Assembly: GCA_005885565.1 (NCBI GenBank)
Contig: VAXK01000056.1
Location: 1 to 14,093, forward strand
Length of the DNA stretch: 14,093 nt
From: Actinomycetota bacterium
Lineage (GTDB): Bacteria; Actinomycetota; Thermoleophilia; Gaiellales; Gaiellaceae
Direction: 5' to 3'
The notes under the pieces are model-generated. The model worked only from the letters and a program-made list of their open reading frames with translations, had not been told where the DNA came from and searched no databases. The translations under genes and the position numbers were made by a program. Positions 12,980-14,093 of this stretch are shown one piece after another (the first letter of the stretch is position 1; every line of letters starts with the position of its first letter).

Positions 12980-13801
12980 GTGGATCCGCGGCCGGTGGGC
13001 GTCTTCGACTCGGGGGTGGGCGGGCTCACCGTCCTGCACGAGTGCCTCGTGACGATGGGCCACGAGGACTTCGTCTACCTCGGCGACCACGCGCGGCTGC
13101 CCTACGGGCCGCGGCCGCTCGCGGAGATCCGTCGCTTCGCGCTCGAGATCGGCGGCTTCCTCGAGACCCAGGGCGTGAAGCTCGTCCTCGTCGCCTGCAA
13201 CGCCGCCACCTCGGCCGCGCTCCCGCAGCTCCAGGAGGAGCTCCGCGTGCCGGTCGTCGGCGTGATCGCGCCGGAGGCGCACGCGGCCGTGCAGGCGACG
13301 CGCAACCGGCGCGTCGGGCTCATGGCGACGCAGGCCACGGTCTCGGCGCGGCGCTACGACGAGCTCGTGCACGCGCTCGACGCCGGCGTCGACCTCGTCC
13401 CCGTCGCCTGCCCGCGGCTCGTGCCGCTGATCGAGAGCGACGACCCCTTCGCCGCGGAGACGACCGACGCGGTGCGGGAGTACGCGGACCCGCTGAAGGC
13501 GGCCGGCGTCGACACCGTCGTCCTCGGCTGCACGCACTACCCGCTCGTCCGGCCGATCCTCCAGCGGGTCTTCGGCCGCGGCGTCACCCTCGTCTTCAGC
13601 GCCGAGGAGACGGCGCGCGAGGTCGCCGAGACGCTGGCCCGGAAGGGGATCGAGAACGACACGTCCCGCGAGGGCACGTACCGCTTCCTCACCACCGGCG
13701 ACCCGACCGCGTTCCGGACGATGGGGGCGCGGTTCCTCATGCTCCCGATCACCGAGGTCGAGCACGTCAGCCTGGACGAGCTGCGCGCGGCGGCCGCATG
13801 A
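12980..13801 (+). CDS. murI: Glutamate racemase
   Basis: 273 residues from GTG 12980. It interconverts L- and D-glutamate without a cofactor, supplying D-glutamate for peptidoglycan. The two catalytic cysteines are C73 in VACNAATS and C184 in LGCTHYPL. The N-terminal GVFDSGVGGLTVL (residues 7-19, with D10 and S11) and LGDHARLPYG are the substrate-binding motifs. The length is normal, with no N-terminal regulatory extension of the kind found in UDP-MurNAc-Ala-activated enzymes. The stop overlaps the ATG of rph by 4 bases. The murI-rph pair is a familiar actinobacterial arrangement. Confidence 0.97.
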   Translation: MDPRPVGVFDSGVGGLTVLHECLVTMGHEDFVYLGDHARLPYGPRPLAEIRRFALEIGGFLETQGVKLVLVACNAATSAALPQLQEELRVPVVGVIAPEAHAAVQATRNRRVGLMATQATVSARRYDELVHALDAGVDLVPVACPRLVPLIESDDPFAAETTDAVREYADPLKAAGVDTVVLGCTHYPLVRPILQRVFGRGVTLVFSAEETAREVAETLARKGIENDTSREGTYRFLTTGDPTAFRTMGARFLMLPITEVEHVSLDELRAAAA

Positions 13802-14093
13802 CCCGCGGCGACGGGCGGCGGCCCGACGAGCTGCGGCCGCTCGAGCTCCAGCCGGACTTCCTCGAGCAGCCGCACGGGTCGGTGCTCCTCGCGCAGGGCC
13901 GCACGAAGGTCCTCTGCACGGCGTCGATCCAGGACGGCACCCCGCGCTGGCTGTACGGGAAGGGGCGGGGCTGGCTCACCGCCGAGTACTCGCTCCTGCC
14001 GGCCTCGACGGGCGACCGAACCGAGCGCGAGGCCGCGCGCGGCAAGCAGGGCGGGCGCACGGTCGAGATCCAGCGGCTGATCGGCCGGGCCTT
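13798..14093 (+). CDS. rph: Ribonuclease PH, N-terminal part, cut by the window end
   Basis: 98 codons from ATG 13798 are present; the rest lies beyond the window. RNase PH is a phosphorolytic 3'-5' exoribonuclease that trims tRNA precursors and works as a hexameric ring. Family marks are RRPDELRPLELQPDFL, GSVLLAQGRTKVLCTASI, GKGRGWLTAEYSLLPAST and the phosphate/RNA-binding stretch EAARGKQGGRTVEIQRLIGR. The start overlaps the racemase stop (ATGA), so the two are coupled. The family normally runs about 240 residues, and a XTP/dITP pyrophosphatase gene often follows in actinobacteria. Confidence 0.96.
   Translation, partial: MTRGDGRRPDELRPLELQPDFLEQPHGSVLLAQGRTKVLCTASIQDGTPRWLYGKGRGWLTAEYSLLPASTGDRTEREAARGKQGGRTVEIQRLIGRA

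Noticed and set aside
12947..13765. Long N-terminal extension of the exported hydrolase through murI
   Set aside because: The open frame continues upstream, but the signal peptide begins at GTG 12946 and the extension lies antisense to a clear glutamate racemase.
1..14093. CRISPR arrays, insertion sequences, tRNA or rRNA genes, prophage
   Set aside because: No regularly spaced repeats, transposase or integrase motifs, or structural RNA sequences were found on reading either strand.

Overview
The window is very GC-rich DNA (roughly 70% by eye) and almost solid with genes; no gap reaches 300 bases. Short intergenic gaps, many GTG and TTG starts, overlapping stop/start codons, Ig-like secreted proteins and a murI-rph pair suggest a high-GC actinobacterium. 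The Thermoleophilia (Gaiellales or Solirubrobacterales relatives) are my best guess, but this is inference because no rRNA or other phylogenetic marker is present.

Layout. Bases 1-1219 (+): the 3' end of a cation diffusion facilitator transporter, overlapping by one base a fumarylacetoacetase-type hydrolase. Bases 1244-1863 (+): a VapBC toxin-antitoxin module. Bases 1884-3089 (+): homogentisate 1,2-dioxygenase. The hydrolase and the dioxygenase belong to the same tyrosine/homogentisate breakdown route, so the toxin-antitoxin pair sits between two pathway partners. Bases 3104-3511 (-): a small secreted coiled-coil protein. Bases 3557-6834 (+): a translationally coupled run of AlkA-like DNA glycosylase, GNAT fusion protein, alpha/beta hydrolase and two-domain rhodanese. 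Bases 6831-12946 (-): a purple-acid-phosphatase-like phosphoesterase, a class I glutamine amidotransferase, a DUF72 protein, a secreted Ig-like protein and an exported CocE/PepX-type hydrolase. Bases 12980-14093 (+): glutamate racemase followed by ribonuclease PH, which is cut by the window end.

Expression signals. Seven starts (1244, 1884, 3557, 5397, 12980 on +; 9483, 12946 on -) have a TANNNT hexamer ending 6-8 bases before the start codon, the spacing expected if transcription begins at or next to the start codon (leaderless mRNA). The two genes at 3511 (-) and 11502 (-) instead have clear GGAGG ribosome binding sites. Other internal genes are joined by 1-, 4- or 8-base overlaps.

Most of the window is ordinary chromosomal housekeeping and accessory metabolism. 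I see no CRISPR, insertion sequence, phage, tRNA or rRNA, and no clear new multi-gene system. The items most worth a second look are the leaderless-promoter pattern, the phosphoesterase with a threefold C-terminal repeat, the GNAT fusion, and the position and lower GC of VapBC.
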